Below, in pieces: positions 18,626 to 29,600 of a stretch of 64,000 nt of DNA; position 1 is the stretch's first letter, and each line of letters starts with the position of its first letter. Where the stretch lies: assembly GCF_041261445.1 (NCBI RefSeq), contig NZ_JBGCCU010000002.1:434001-498000 (forward strand). The letters run 5' to 3'. A program made the position numbers and the translations under genes. The notes below the pieces were generated by a model. The model ran no database searches. It worked only from the letters and a program-made list of their open reading frames with translations, and had not been told where the DNA came from. This DNA is from Catenulispora sp. EB89 (GTDB lineage Bacteria > Actinomycetota > Actinomycetes > Streptomycetales > Catenulisporaceae).

Positions 18626-18626
<1 letters not shown>
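16143..18626 (-). CDS. glnD: [Protein-PII] nucleotidyltransferase GlnD
   Basis: This 827-residue bifunctional signal enzyme has a nucleotidyltransferase motif GGYGRQELSPGSDLD (52-66), an HD hydrolase motif HDIGKG with a downstream DHSEVG, and two C-terminal ACT regions (one around VAAPDRIGLLAAVAGVL, one at DAPGLLYRVASAL). It modifies and demodifies GlnK according to nitrogen status; in actinobacteria the modification is adenylylation rather than uridylylation (family knowledge). The GTG start overlaps the glnK TAG by one base, so translation is coupled. The operon order amtB-glnK-glnD is the usual one. Confidence 0.95.
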
Positions 18627-20394
<1,768 letters not shown>

Positions 20395-20470
20395 CGCTTC
20401 TCCCTCACCTGATTCGACGGACGATGGGAAGGAGCTTGGCGACGCACCGTTACCGGTGGCGCCGCCGAGT

Positions 20471-20486
20471 GTTTCGGAGTCGTGAC
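20471..20486 (-). promoter_or_regulatory. Candidate GlnR box upstream of amtB
   Basis: On the minus strand the sequence is GTCAC, six bases, GAAAC, an exact match to the actinobacterial GlnR half-site pair (gTnAc-n6-GaAAc). It ends about 77 bases before the amtB start. Further GTAAC elements lie upstream on the same strand at 20502-20506, 20544-20548 and 20573-20577, though their spacing is not the ideal 22 bp and their second halves are weak. GlnR control of amtB-glnK-glnD is established in Streptomyces; binding here is inference. Confidence 0.55.
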
Positions 20487-20595
20487 AGATACGGCGCCCG
20501 TGTTACATCCGGGTGAACTTGTCCCGTCAGGTGGGATGAGTCTGTTACAAACCGGACATGTATCAGCTTCCTGTTACTAGCACGATATCGGCTGA

Positions 20596-22092
20596 TCACG
20601 CCGCTGCCGGGAGGACCGCCAAGGTGCGCTCGTGGGCCTCGCGGACCGATCGGACGTCGGGGTAGCGCGCGAACAGGTTGCCCGCGGTGGTGCGCAGGCG
20701 GTCCTCGACGCGCTTGGAACGCAGCCGCTGGACCAGCTCGGCGCCGGTCTGCAGGTAGGCCACCGCGGCCTCCGGCTCGCGCTGCTGGAGCCGGACGGTC
20801 GCCATGCCGACCACGTTGAGCGCGCGGCTGCGCAGGTAGGACTCGTCGACGGAGAGCAGTTCGACGGCGCGGTCGATGTTCTTCGCCGCCTGCTCGGTGA
20901 GCTGCGGGTAGCGGTAGGCCAGGTCGCGGAAGGAGTGGCCGTTCTCGCCGTGGAGCTCGGCCTCGGTGAAGAACGCTATCCAGGAGGGTTCTCCGGTGCG
21001 GGTTCGGTCAGCGCCGTTGCTGCCGTTGCTGCCGTGGCTGCCGACGCTTCCGTTGCCGTTGCTTACGTTGCCGTTGGCGCCGTCAGCGGGGTAGTCGCCG
21101 GGGAACAGGTCCTCGGCGGCGGCGACCGCGCGGCGGCAGTTGTCGCTGTCGCCGAGGTTGGCGTAGGCGCGCGCCTCCATCGCGGCCAGCAGCGACTGCA
21201 CGCGCGGGGTGGTGGTGCCGTGGCTGCCGTACTGCGCCAGGTGCACCAGCTCCAGGGCGTCCTGGGCGCGGTTTATGTGGATCATCTGGCGGGCCATGGT
21301 GGCCAGGACGTGCGCGCCGAGCGGGGTGTCGCCGGCCTCGCGGGCGGCGTGCAGGGCGAGCACGAAGTAGCGCTGGGCCGAGGGCTGCATGCCGATGTCG
21401 TAGGCCATCCAACCGGCGAGGAGCGCCAGTTCCGAGGCGGTCCGGAACAGGCGCTCCGACAGTGCCGGGGCGTAGTTGTCCCGTAACAGCTCGGTGACTT
21501 CGTGCAACTGCCCGACCACGGCCATCCGGCGCAGCCCGCCGCCGCACTGCGCGTCCCAGCTCCGGAACAGGCGCGTGGTCTCCTCCAGGCGGTCCATCTC
21601 CTCGGCGGTGACCCGGCCGGGCAGCCGGCCGTTCGGCGAGTGCTGCTCGGGGACCGGGCTGAGCCAGCGCTTCATCGGCTCGATCAGCGACGGGCCCGCG
21701 GACAGCGACAGCGAGGTGCCGAGGAAGCCGCGGCGGTTGAGCATCAGGTCGCTGCGGGCGAAGTCGCCCAGCAGCTCGATCGACCGCCGGCCCGCCCACG
21801 GCAGGTCCACCCCGGAGGTGGCGGGCGGCGCCGCGGGCTCGCGCAACCCGAGCTCGGCGTGTGTGATGACGGTGCCGAAGCGCTCGGAGAACAGCTCGAC
21901 GAGGATGCGCGGGGCGGGGTCGCGGGGGTGTTCGCCGTCCAGCCAACGGCGCACCCGCGAGGTGTCGGTGGAGACGTGAGCCGCCCCCAACTGTCTCGCC
22001 CGTTTGTTGACCAGTCTCGCCAGTTCCCCCTTCGACCACCCGGAACGCTGGAACCAAGAATTGAGGAGTTCGTTGGGCGGCTTGCCGGTCAT
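20596..22092 (-). CDS. nsdA: NsdA-like regulator (HTH plus TPR-like repeats)
   Basis: This 498-residue cytoplasmic protein has an N-terminal helix-turn-helix-like region (residues ~5-80, with NELLNSWFQRSGWSKGELA and RVRRWLDGE) and a long helical TPR-like region. Length and position beside amtB match S. coelicolor NsdA, a negative regulator of sporulation and antibiotic production. A Gly/Asn/Ser-rich linker (around residues 340-365) interrupts the repeats and is encoded by low-complexity DNA. The ATG at 22092 is followed directly by conserved sequence. It points in the same direction as amtB, with a 200-bp gap that holds the GlnR elements, so it is probably transcribed separately or reads through. 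Confidence 0.85.
   Translation of the reverse strand: MTGKPPNELLNSWFQRSGWSKGELARLVNKRARQLGAAHVSTDTSRVRRWLDGEHPRDPAPRILVELFSERFGTVITHAELGLREPAAPPATSGVDLPWAGRRSIELLGDFARSDLMLNRRGFLGTSLSLSAGPSLIEPMKRWLSPVPEQHSPNGRLPGRVTAEEMDRLEETTRLFRSWDAQCGGGLRRMAVVGQLHEVTELLRDNYAPALSERLFRTASELALLAGWMAYDIGMQPSAQRYFVLALHAAREAGDTPLGAHVLATMARQMIHINRAQDALELVHLAQYGSHGTTTPRVQSLLAAMEARAYANLGDSDNCRRAVAAAEDLFPGDYPADGANGNVSNGNGSVGSHGSNGSNGADRTRTGEPSWIAFFTEAELHGENGHSFRDLAYRYPQLTEQAAKNIDRAVELLSVDESYLRSRALNVVGMATVRLQQREPEAAVAYLQTGAELVQRLRSKRVEDRLRTTAGNLFARYPDVRSVREAHERTLAVLPAAA
21003..21080. repeat. Low-complexity GTTGCTGCC/CCGTTG tract inside nsdA
   Basis: Imperfect short repeats of GTTGCTGCC and CCGTTGC encode the Asn/Gly/Ser linker of NsdA. 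Codons here use T at third positions far more than the neighbouring sequence, as expected for a slippage-prone microsatellite rather than conserved coding sequence. Confidence 0.6.
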
Positions 22093-22318
22093 TCTTTGTT
22101 GCCCCCTGGAGATTCACGCCGGTCCGGCCGGAATGCGAAACCCTGTGTTGCAGAACGTAACCGCACCGCGACGATGCCCGCAGCCGAACGTTTTCGAACA
22201 CCGGGATTCGCCAGAGTTCGCCACCTTGTCGAACCAGAAGTTGTCGGACAACACAGGTCTAACGACCATCCCGGGCGGGCAGCGTGACCCCGAGGCGTCC
22301 GTCGGCGTTGGAGGAAGC

Positions 22319-22819
22319 ATGCGAGTGCGCCTGGGGGGCAGGAGGCCGGTGCCGACACCGTGCGCCGGATCACGGCTGCCCGCAGCCTACGACCTGCTCG
22401 ACGTCCCGGGCGGCGCGGGCCACCGGGTGCTGCTGCAGTTGGAGCGGCTGGGGACGCCGCTGGGGCCGGTGCTGACGGTGCAAGGAGCGGGCCGAGGACT
22501 TCTGCACGGCCGGGAGGCCGGCGACGGCACCGGAAGCCGGCTCCAGTTTTTCGTGGAGGCCGGAACGACGGCATCGTTCCTCGCGGACCTGAAGGACCTC
22601 GGCTGGGACCCGGCGGACACGGACATCCGCACCATCGGCGTGGTCCTCGCCTCCGAGACGCCGCTGCCCGCGGCCGGGAGCCCGCGCTGGGTGCGCCCGC
22701 CGGAGACGGAGCGGACGGCGGTGCTGCCGCCGGCGCGGCTGCTGTTGGGGGCGCTGGCGTACGCGTGCCGGCGGGCCGAGATGCGCCGGTTCCTGCCCGT
22801 GGGGAGCCGCGCGGACTAG
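22319..22819 (+). CDS. Conserved hypothetical protein between nsdA and ftsY
   Basis: A 166-residue protein I do not recognise. It has no signal peptide or clear transmembrane helix. A middle segment (FFVEAGTTASFLADLKDLGW) and the RLLLGALAYACRRAEMRRFLP end look helical. I chose ATG 22319 because GGAGG lies at 22310-22314; the frame is open further upstream but that part overlaps the nsdA promoter region. It is divergent from nsdA and 51 bp upstream of ftsY on the same strand, so it may be co-transcribed with ftsY. S. coelicolor also has a small gene at this place, as far as I recall. Confidence 0.6.
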   Translation: MRVRLGGRRPVPTPCAGSRLPAAYDLLDVPGGAGHRVLLQLERLGTPLGPVLTVQGAGRGLLHGREAGDGTGSRLQFFVEAGTTASFLADLKDLGWDPADTDIRTIGVVLASETPLPAAGSPRWVRPPETERTAVLPPARLLLGALAYACRRAEMRRFLPVGSRAD

Positions 22820-22870
22820 CGCAGTTCGACGCCGACCGAACCGCCACCACCCCGTGCGAGGATGTCTCCC

Positions 22871-24055
22871 ATGGAGTTCCTCGTCATCGGCATCATCATC
22901 GCGGCCATAGCCATTGTCGGCGCGGCCGCCCTGTTCTACCGTGCGCGGGGGCGGCGGCCGGTGGCGGCGCCGCCTGCGGCTCCGTCTGTGACGGGTGCGG
23001 CGCCTGAGGCGGGGAGCGGGGGTTCGGCTACTGCCGTCGCCGAGCGGGCGCCGCCTGTCGTCGAGGCCGCGCCGGTGCCCGCCGAGGCCGAGGTGGCGCC
23101 CGAGCTCGAGGTGCCCGAGCCCACCGCCGGGCGCATGGTGCGGCTGCGGTCGCGGCTCTCGCGGTCGCAGGGGACGTTGGGGCAGGGCCTGCTCAAGCTG
23201 CTGAGCCGGGACAAGCTCGACGAGGCGACGTGGGAGGAGATCGAGGACACCCTGATCGCCGCCGATCTCGGGGTCGGGCCGGCGACCGAGCTCGTGGAGC
23301 GGTTGCGGACCAGTACCCGGGTGCAGGGGGCGCGGACCGTCGACGAGGCCCGGGCGCTGCTGCGCGGGGAGCTGATCGCGCTGATCGACCCGACGCTGGA
23401 CCGGTCGCTGAAGGTGGCCAGGCACGCCGCGGCCGACGGGGCGCCGGAGCGGCCCGCCGTGGCGATGGTCGTCGGGGTGAACGGGACCGGCAAGACCACC
23501 ACCACCGGGAAGCTCGCGCGCGTGCTCGTCGCCGACGGCTACACCGTCGTGCTCGGTGCCGCGGACACCTTCCGGGCGGCCGCCGCCGACCAGCTCCAGA
23601 CGTGGGGGCAGCGCGTCGGCGCCTACACCGTGCGCGGAGCCGAGGGCGCGGATCCGGCTTCGGTGGCGTTCGAGGCCGTCAAGGAGGGCACCGCGATGGG
23701 CGTCGACACCGTGCTCATCGACACCGCCGGCCGCCTGCACACCAAGACCGGGCTGATGGACGAGCTGGGCAAGGTCAAGCGGGTCGCCGAGAAGCAGGGC
23801 ACGGTCGACGAGGTCCTGCTCGTCCTGGACGCCACCACCGGCCAGAACGGCCTGGTCCAGGCCCGGGTGTTCGCCGAGGTGGTGGACGTCACCGGCATCG
23901 TGCTCACCAAGCTCGACGGCACCGCCAAGGGCGGCATCGTGGTCGCCGTGCAGAAGGAGCTCGGCGTCCCGGTCAAGCTCGTGGGCCTCGGCGAGGGGCC
24001 GGACGACCTGGCGCCCTTCGACCCCGAGGCGTTCGTGGACGCGCTGCTGCAATAG
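22871..24055 (+). CDS. ftsY: Signal recognition particle receptor FtsY
   Basis: This 394-residue SRP GTPase begins with a membrane helix (MEFLVIGIIIAAIAIVGAAA), then an acidic Pro/Ala/Glu-rich linker (A domain), an N domain and the G domain: GVNGTGKTTT (P loop, ~205), DTFRAAAADQL, DTAGRLHTK and TKLDGTAKGG. It docks ribosome-SRP complexes at the membrane. Two starts are possible, ATG 22862 and ATG 22871; GCGAGG just before 22862 gives better spacing to 22871. The partner ffh is not in the window. Confidence 0.95.
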   Translation: MEFLVIGIIIAAIAIVGAAALFYRARGRRPVAAPPAAPSVTGAAPEAGSGGSATAVAERAPPVVEAAPVPAEAEVAPELEVPEPTAGRMVRLRSRLSRSQGTLGQGLLKLLSRDKLDEATWEEIEDTLIAADLGVGPATELVERLRTSTRVQGARTVDEARALLRGELIALIDPTLDRSLKVARHAAADGAPERPAVAMVVGVNGTGKTTTTGKLARVLVADGYTVVLGAADTFRAAAADQLQTWGQRVGAYTVRGAEGADPASVAFEAVKEGTAMGVDTVLIDTAGRLHTKTGLMDELGKVKRVAEKQGTVDEVLLVLDATTGQNGLVQARVFAEVVDVTGIVLTKLDGTAKGGIVVAVQKELGVPVKLVGLGEGPDDLAPFDPEAFVDALLQ

Positions 24056-24091
24056 AAGGCGGCAGTAAAAAGGCAGTAGTAGATAGGCAAA

Positions 24092-24133
24092 GCGTGGAAA
24101 GGGCGGCCGGAGATCCGGCCGCCCTTTCCACGC
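24092..24133. terminator. Strong bidirectional terminator after ftsY
   Basis: A perfect 19-bp inverted repeat, 24092-24110 with 24115-24133, and loop AGAT. Stem ends are GCGTGGAAAGGG and CCCTTTCCACGC. It separates ftsY from the convergent gene that ends at 24144. There is no long T-tract, as is common in high-GC actinobacteria. Confidence 0.8.
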
Positions 24134-24143
24134 GATCAAGGCG

Positions 24144-25091
24144 CTACTCGGTGTCGACCAAGCGCTCGATCCGCTGCACCACATCCGTCTGGAAGCAGCT
24201 GTGCATGTGCGTCATCCCCTTGAACCCGCTGACGCTGTCCAGCACGTGCCGCGTGTTCGCGTAGATCCCCTGCAGCCGCCCCGCCGCCATCGCGATCTGC
24301 TTCAGCACCCACGTGATCTCCACCTGGGCCTGCGCCGCGACCGCCGGCGTCATCGTCCCCACGGACATCACCTCCTCGACCAGGAAGCCGCCGAGGGAGC
24401 CGATCAGCAGGTTGATCAGCCCGACGATGGTCCCCTCGGTGAGCGCCGCCTCGCCGCGCAGGCCGCGCAGCGTCTCGGCGCTCGTGGCGAGGTTGCCCGC
24501 CAGGGTGTCGAGCTCGGCCAGGAAGTCGGCCAGCAGCGGGTAGAAGCGCTCGGCGGTCTCGTCGTCCCAGGTACTGTGCAGGGCCGCGGCCGCGAAGCAC
24601 AGATCGGCGATCGTCTGCTGCACGTGCGCGTGCGCCTCGTCCCAGGCCTTGGCCGCGCGCTCCAGTTCGTCGGGGTCGCCGGTCAGCTTGTCCAGGAACT
24701 CGAACGGGCTGGGCAGCCCGGTGTGGTGCGAGACCCACGCCAGCAGCCGCTTCTCCAGGCCGGTGATGCCGACGAGGTGGATGTGCGGGTGCGGCACGTC
24801 CAGGTGCGGGAAGTGGTGCTTGGCCAGCACCTCCAACCGTTCCTGGTCCCGCTCCTGCGCGTGCTCGGGGCGCGGCTCGGGCTTCTGCCCCTCCGGCAGC
24901 GCCTCGGCCCGGGCGATGAACTCCTCGATGCTGTGGACCTCGGCGGCGGTCTCCTCGATCTGTTCGGTCAGCTCCGCGCCGGGCTCGTCCTGCATCTTGC
25001 GGCGCTGGTTGCGCACCACCAGGACGCCCAGGCCCCACATGCCGAAGATCAGGACCGCGAAGCTCAGACCCGTGATGAGCATGATGTTCAC
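24144..25091 (-). CDS. Membrane-anchored helical protein with WXG100-like segment
   Basis: The protein has 315 residues. An N-terminal transmembrane helix (ITGLSFAVLIFGMWGLGVLV) is followed by a charged coiled-coil-like stretch, a His-rich patch (HFPHLDVPHPHIHL) and a long helical region around GDPDELERAAKAWDEAHAHV and STWDDETAERFYPLL. That pattern of amphipathic helices with a W-x-D/G turn resembles WXG100/ESX-type proteins. A hydrophobic segment near LINLLIGSLGGFLVEEV follows. The GTG at 25091 overlaps the stop of the upstream 122-residue gene by 4 nt (GTGA), so the two are coupled. No type VII secretion gene is visible nearby. The family call is inference. Confidence 0.6.
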   Translation of the reverse strand: MNIMLITGLSFAVLIFGMWGLGVLVVRNQRRKMQDEPGAELTEQIEETAAEVHSIEEFIARAEALPEGQKPEPRPEHAQERDQERLEVLAKHHFPHLDVPHPHIHLVGITGLEKRLLAWVSHHTGLPSPFEFLDKLTGDPDELERAAKAWDEAHAHVQQTIADLCFAAAALHSTWDDETAERFYPLLADFLAELDTLAGNLATSAETLRGLRGEAALTEGTIVGLINLLIGSLGGFLVEEVMSVGTMTPAVAAQAQVEITWVLKQIAMAAGRLQGIYANTRHVLDSVSGFKGMTHMHSCFQTDVVQRIERLVDTE

Positions 25092-25456
25092 GCGTCCGCG
25101 CCCCCCGCCTGCTGCTGCGGGATCGTGCGGCGCCAGGGGAAGCCGTCGGGGGTCCACTCCGTGGCCTGCGACAGTGCCGGGTCCGGCCCCGCCGGATTCG
25201 CCGCGATCGGGTGCCCGGCCCGCAGCCCGGCGATGAAGTGGTCGATGACATCGCAAGCCTCGACGATGTCCTTCTCGGTCTCCGGCAGCCGCTGGTGATA
25301 GGCGTCGCGGACCTCGGTGGCCTCGAACATCTTCCCGAACGCGAAGTCGTGAACCCGGGCGCCCTCCAGCTTGCCGGGCACTTCCCGCAGCGACGCCTCC
25401 GCAGTGCGGAGCGCGGCCACGAACGCGCCCATCGGGTCGGTCTCCTCCGTCGTCAC
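25088..25456 (-). CDS. Small EspC/WXG100-like helical protein
   Basis: A 122-residue acidic protein; its first ~80 residues predict two amphipathic helices separated by a turn (GAFVAALRTAEASLREVPGK, then VRDAYHQRLPETEKDIVEAC), like ESX-type secreted partners such as EspC. The C-terminal 40 residues are Pro-rich. GTG 25456 was chosen because GGGAGGGG lies four bases upstream; a longer open frame upstream overlaps the OsmC gene and is not supported. It is the first gene of a two-gene operon with the 24144-25091 gene. Confidence 0.6.
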   Translation of the reverse strand: MTTEETDPMGAFVAALRTAEASLREVPGKLEGARVHDFAFGKMFEATEVRDAYHQRLPETEKDIVEACDVIDHFIAGLRAGHPIAANPAGPDPALSQATEWTPDGFPWRRTIPQQQAGGADA

Positions 25457-25537
25457 CGTACCCCTCCCATCAGTAGGTTCGGCGCGGAGCCTACTCCGAG
25501 TTGCAGGGTTCGCAGCACCCCGCGAACACTGGTTCCC

Positions 25538-25942
25538 ATGTATGAGATCAAGGTCGAACGCACCGATGACGGCCGCTACATCGCCACCAACGAACGCGGC
25601 GCCCGCATCGAGTTGAGCGGAGACGGCCAGGGCCCGAACTTCTCCCCCGTCGAGCTGCTCCTGGTCGCGGTGGCCGGCTGCAACATCGTCACCACCGAGC
25701 CGCTGACCGCGCAGCGCGGGCACCGGATGACCAGGCTGATCGCGGCGGCGACCTCGGAGAAGATCGAGCGGAACAAGCTCGGGCCGGTGACCTTGAGCTA
25801 CAGCGTGGAGCTGCCCGAGGGCGACGCGGACGCCGAGAAGGTGTTCCGGGACGTCGCCGAGCGCGTGGAGGAGCGGCACTGCACGGTCAGCCGCTCCCTG
25901 CGGGAGGGCACGCCGGTGAAGCTGGAGCTCGGGGAAGACTGA
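25538..25942 (+). CDS. OsmC/YhfA family redox protein
   Basis: This 134-residue OsmC-fold protein has both expected cysteines: VAVAGCNIVT (~47) and EERHCTVS (~115). Family members reduce organic or fatty-acid hydroperoxides with the Cys pair. The start MYEIKVERTDDGRY at 25538 has no visible Shine-Dalgarno sequence, so it may be leaderless. The 81-bp divergent gap to the ESX-like operon must contain both promoters. Confidence 0.85.
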   Translation: MYEIKVERTDDGRYIATNERGARIELSGDGQGPNFSPVELLLVAVAGCNIVTTEPLTAQRGHRMTRLIAAATSEKIERNKLGPVTLSYSVELPEGDADAEKVFRDVAERVEERHCTVSRSLREGTPVKLELGED

Positions 25943-25967
25943 GAGAGCGGAGAAAGTTCGCACCGGC

Positions 25968-25995
25968 GCCGAACCGCGCCCGAAGGCGGTTCGGC
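25968..25995. terminator. Terminator hairpin between convergent OsmC and GNAT genes
   Basis: GCCGAACCGC (25968-25977) pairs perfectly with GCGGTTCGGC (25986-25995) around an 8-nt loop. It lies in the 96-bp gap where both genes end. Confidence 0.65.
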
Positions 25996-26038
25996 CCGGG
26001 AGAGCCGGGAGAACCGGCACAGCCTGGGATACGGGATA

Positions 26039-26602
26039 TCAGGGCTTGAGCGAGTCGGTGTGCAGGATCCGGTAGAACTGCTTGCTGTCGGCCCACCGGC
26101 CGTTGACGTACAGGTGCGACCGCGACAGCCCGATCTCCTCGAACCCGCACTTGGCCAGCACCCGCTGCGAGGCGACGTTCTCCACGTTCGTCCCGGCCTC
26201 GATCCGGTGCAGGTTCCAGCGCTGGTGCGCGTACTCGCACACGCCGTTCACGGCGGCGGTCGCCAGTCCCCGGCCGACCAGCTCGACGTCCACCCAGTAG
26301 CCCATCCGGGCGTTGAGAAAGATCCCCAGCTCGATGCTCGACAGCGTGAGGCTGCCGTACACCTCGCCGTCGCCGCGGTCGAAGGTCCAGCGCTCGATGC
26401 GGCCCTCGGCCCGGTCCGCTTCGAGCTTCTTCAGCCGCGAGTACTGCCCCGTCTCGGTGTAGAAGTCATCCGGGCGGATCGGGTCCCACTTCGCCAGGTG
26501 CGCGCGGTTCCGGTCGAAGGCACGGGCCAGGGCGGCGGCGTCCGTCAGGCGCATCGGCCGCAGCAGGACGTCTTCGGTCAGGCGTATTTCCCCAGTGGTC
26601 AT
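26039..26602 (-). CDS. GNAT acetyltransferase (RimJ/RimL type)
   Basis: This 187-residue N-acetyltransferase has VELVGRGLATAAV (acetyl-CoA motif with QxxGxG-like spacing) and NVASQRVLAKCGFEEIG, typical of the RimJ/RimL group that acetylates protein N-termini or small amines. It begins 16 bp after the smc stop and is probably its operon partner. The substrate is not evident. Confidence 0.85.
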   Translation of the reverse strand: MTTGEIRLTEDVLLRPMRLTDAAALARAFDRNRAHLAKWDPIRPDDFYTETGQYSRLKKLEADRAEGRIERWTFDRGDGEVYGSLTLSSIELGIFLNARMGYWVDVELVGRGLATAAVNGVCEYAHQRWNLHRIEAGTNVENVASQRVLAKCGFEEIGLSRSHLYVNGRWADSKQFYRILHTDSLKP

Positions 26603-26618
26603 CGCAGCAGGGTAAGGC

Positions 26619-29600
26619 TCAGACCGTCTCGTCTTCCATTGCGTTCTCCGCTGCGGCCTGCGCGGACTCGTCGGCCGAAGCCTGCGCGGACTCCCTCGCC
26701 GCCGCCTCCGCGGAGACCTCGGCCGCGGCCTGTGCCGGCACGACCTTCGGTGCGTCGCTTATGGCGCCGGTCTCCTTGTTGCGCAGCTTCTGGCTGATGA
26801 CCGTGGTGACGCCGTCCCCGCGCATGGTGACGCCGTACAGCGCGTCGGCGACCTCCATGGTGCGCTTCTGGTGCGTGATCACGATCAGCTGCGAGGTGGC
26901 CCGCAGCTCCTCCATGATGTTGATCAGGCGGCCCAGGTTGGTGTCGTCCAGCGCCGCCTCGACCTCGTCCATGATGTAGAACGGCGAGGGCCGGGCCTTG
27001 AAGATGGACACCAGGAACGCCACCGCGGTCAGCGACCGCTCGCCGCCGGACAGCAGCGACAGCCGCTTCACCTTCTTGCCCGGCGGGCGCGCCTCGACCT
27101 CGATGCCGGTGGTCAGCATGTCCTCGGGGTCGGTGAGGATCAGCCGGCCGTCGCCGCCGGGGAACAGGCGGGAGAACACGCCCTCGAACTCGCGGGCGAC
27201 GTCGTGGTAGGCCTCGGTGAAGACCTGCTCGACCCGGTCGTCGACCTCCTTGATGATGTCCAGCAGGTCCTTGCGGGTCTTCTTCAGGTCCTCCAGCTGC
27301 TCGGACAGGAACTGGTGCCGCTCCTCCAGCGCCGCGAACTCCTCCAGCGCCAGCGGGTTCACCTTGCCCAGCGCCGAGTAGTCCTTCTCCGCCTTCTTCA
27401 GCCGGCGCTGCTGCTCGGCGCGGTCGTAGGGCACCGGGATGTCGCCCTCGACGGTCGGCGGGATCGGCACCTCGGGCCCGTACTCGGCGACCAGCACGTC
27501 GGCCTCGACGCCGTGCTCGGCGAGCGCCTTCTCCTCCATCTGCTCGATGCGCATCCGGCGCTCGGCGCGGGCGACCTCGTCGCGGTGCACCGAGTCGGTG
27601 AGCTTCTCCAGCTCGCCGGACAGCTCCCGGACCCGGGTCCGCACGACCTGGATCCCGGCGTCGTGCTCGACCCGGGCCCGCTCCGCGTCCTCGCGCCGGG
27701 CCTGGGCCAGCGCCAGCGACTGCTCCAGGTGCCGGATGACCTGCTCGAAGCCGTGGGCCACGGCCCGCGCGACCTCGGCCTCCTCGGCCAGCCGCTCGGC
27801 GCGCTCTATGGCCCGTTCGCGGGCCTCGCGCTCCTGCTGCGCGGCGCGGTCCAGCTGGTCGGCGCGGCCGGCCAGGGCGCGGGCCCGCTCCTCGGCGGTG
27901 CGCACCGCCAGGCGCGCCTCCATCTCCGCGGTGCGCGCGGCGGTGGCCTGCTGGGCGAAGTCGTCGCGGCGGCCGGTGGACAGGACGTCGTCGAGCTCTT
28001 CGGCGGCGGCCGCGACCTCCTGGGCTTCGAGCAGCTGGCCCTCCAGTTCCTCGACCTGCCCCAGGTCCCGGTCGCGCGCCTCCTCGGCCTTCTCGATCGC
28101 GGCGACGAAGCGCTCGACCTCGCTGAGCGCGGCACGGGCCTGGCCGCCGAGCCGGCCGAGCTGCTGCGCGACGCCGGCCTTCTGGCTGTCGGCCTCGCGG
28201 CGCTGCGCCATCAGGGTGTCGACGCGGGCCTTGGCGGTCTGCCGCTCGGCGGTCGCGAACTCCAGCTCGGTCCGCAGGCGCTCGGCGCGGGCGCCGGCCT
28301 CGTACAGCTTCTCGGTGGCCTCGTCGACCGCGGCCTGGACCTCCAGCAGGGTCGGCGCCGAGGACGAGCCGCCGCGCGCCGAGTCCCGGCCCAGTACGTC
28401 GCCGTCCCGGGTCACGGCCCGCACGTCCGGGATCCGCCCGATCAGCTCGGAGGCCTCGGACAGGTCCTCGACCACGGCCATCCGGTTCAGCAGCCGGGTG
28501 AACGCCGGGCGCAGCTCCTCCTGGACCTGGATCAGGTCGATGACATAGCGGGCGTTGGCCGGCAGTTCGGGCCATTCCCCGTCGTCCGGGTAGGAGACGT
28601 CGCCGCCGACGATGACCGTGGCCTGGCCGGCGTCGTCGGCCTTCAGCAGCCGGATGGCGTTGACCGCGCTGTCCACGCTGGTCACGGCGACCGCGTCGGC
28701 GGCGGTGCCGAGCGCGGCGGCCACCGCGGCCTCGGCGCCGGACTCCACCGTCAGTATCGCCGCGACGCTGCCGAGCAGGCCGGAGAGCCGGTCGGTGGCG
28801 GCCAGCAGGGCGCCGGCGCCGTCCTTGCGGTTCAGGCCGAGTTCGAGGGCTTCCTTGCGGGCCGCGAATCCGGCCTGCTCCTTCTGGGCCTCGCGCTCGG
28901 CGGCCCGCAGCTCGGTCAGCTTCTCCTCGGACTCGGACAGCGCCTGCGAGGCCTCCTCGACCTCGTCGTCCAGCCCGCCGCCGTCCGTCTCCAGGCCCTC
29001 GACCTCGGCCTTGAGCTCGTCGTACTCGCGCTGCACGCCGGCCGCCCGGCCCCGGGCCTCCTCGGCGGCGGCGCCGAGGCGGCCGATCTCGGCGTCGGCG
29101 GCCGTGGCCTTGGAGCGCATCGCGCCGACCCGGCCCTCCAGCTTCGCCAGGCTCTCGCGCTGGTCGGCGGCGGCGCGCACGGAGGCGGCCAGCCGACGCT
29201 CTTCCTGCTGCAACGCGGTCTCGGCGTCGGTGCGCTGCATGACCGCGCCGGCCAGCGTCTCCTGCGCCTCGGCGATCTCCTCGGCGAGCTCGGCCTCCTC
29301 CTCGCGGATGCGCGCGGCCTCGGCCTGCATCTCCTCGGGATCGCGGCCGTGCCGCTCCTCGGGGGCGGTGCGCGAGGCGTTGCGGACCCGCTCGACGGCG
29401 AGCTGCGCCGAGCCGCGGTAGCGCTCCTTCAGAGAGCTGAGGCGATACCAGGTCTCCTGGGTCTGGGCCAGGTACGGGACCAGAGCGGCGCCGCGCTGTT
29501 CGAGCTCGGACTCCTGGGCCTGCGCCTCGGAGTACTCGCGCTCCAGCTGCTTGCGCCGGACCTTCATCGCCTCTTCGTCGGCGGACTCCTGCTCGAAGGC

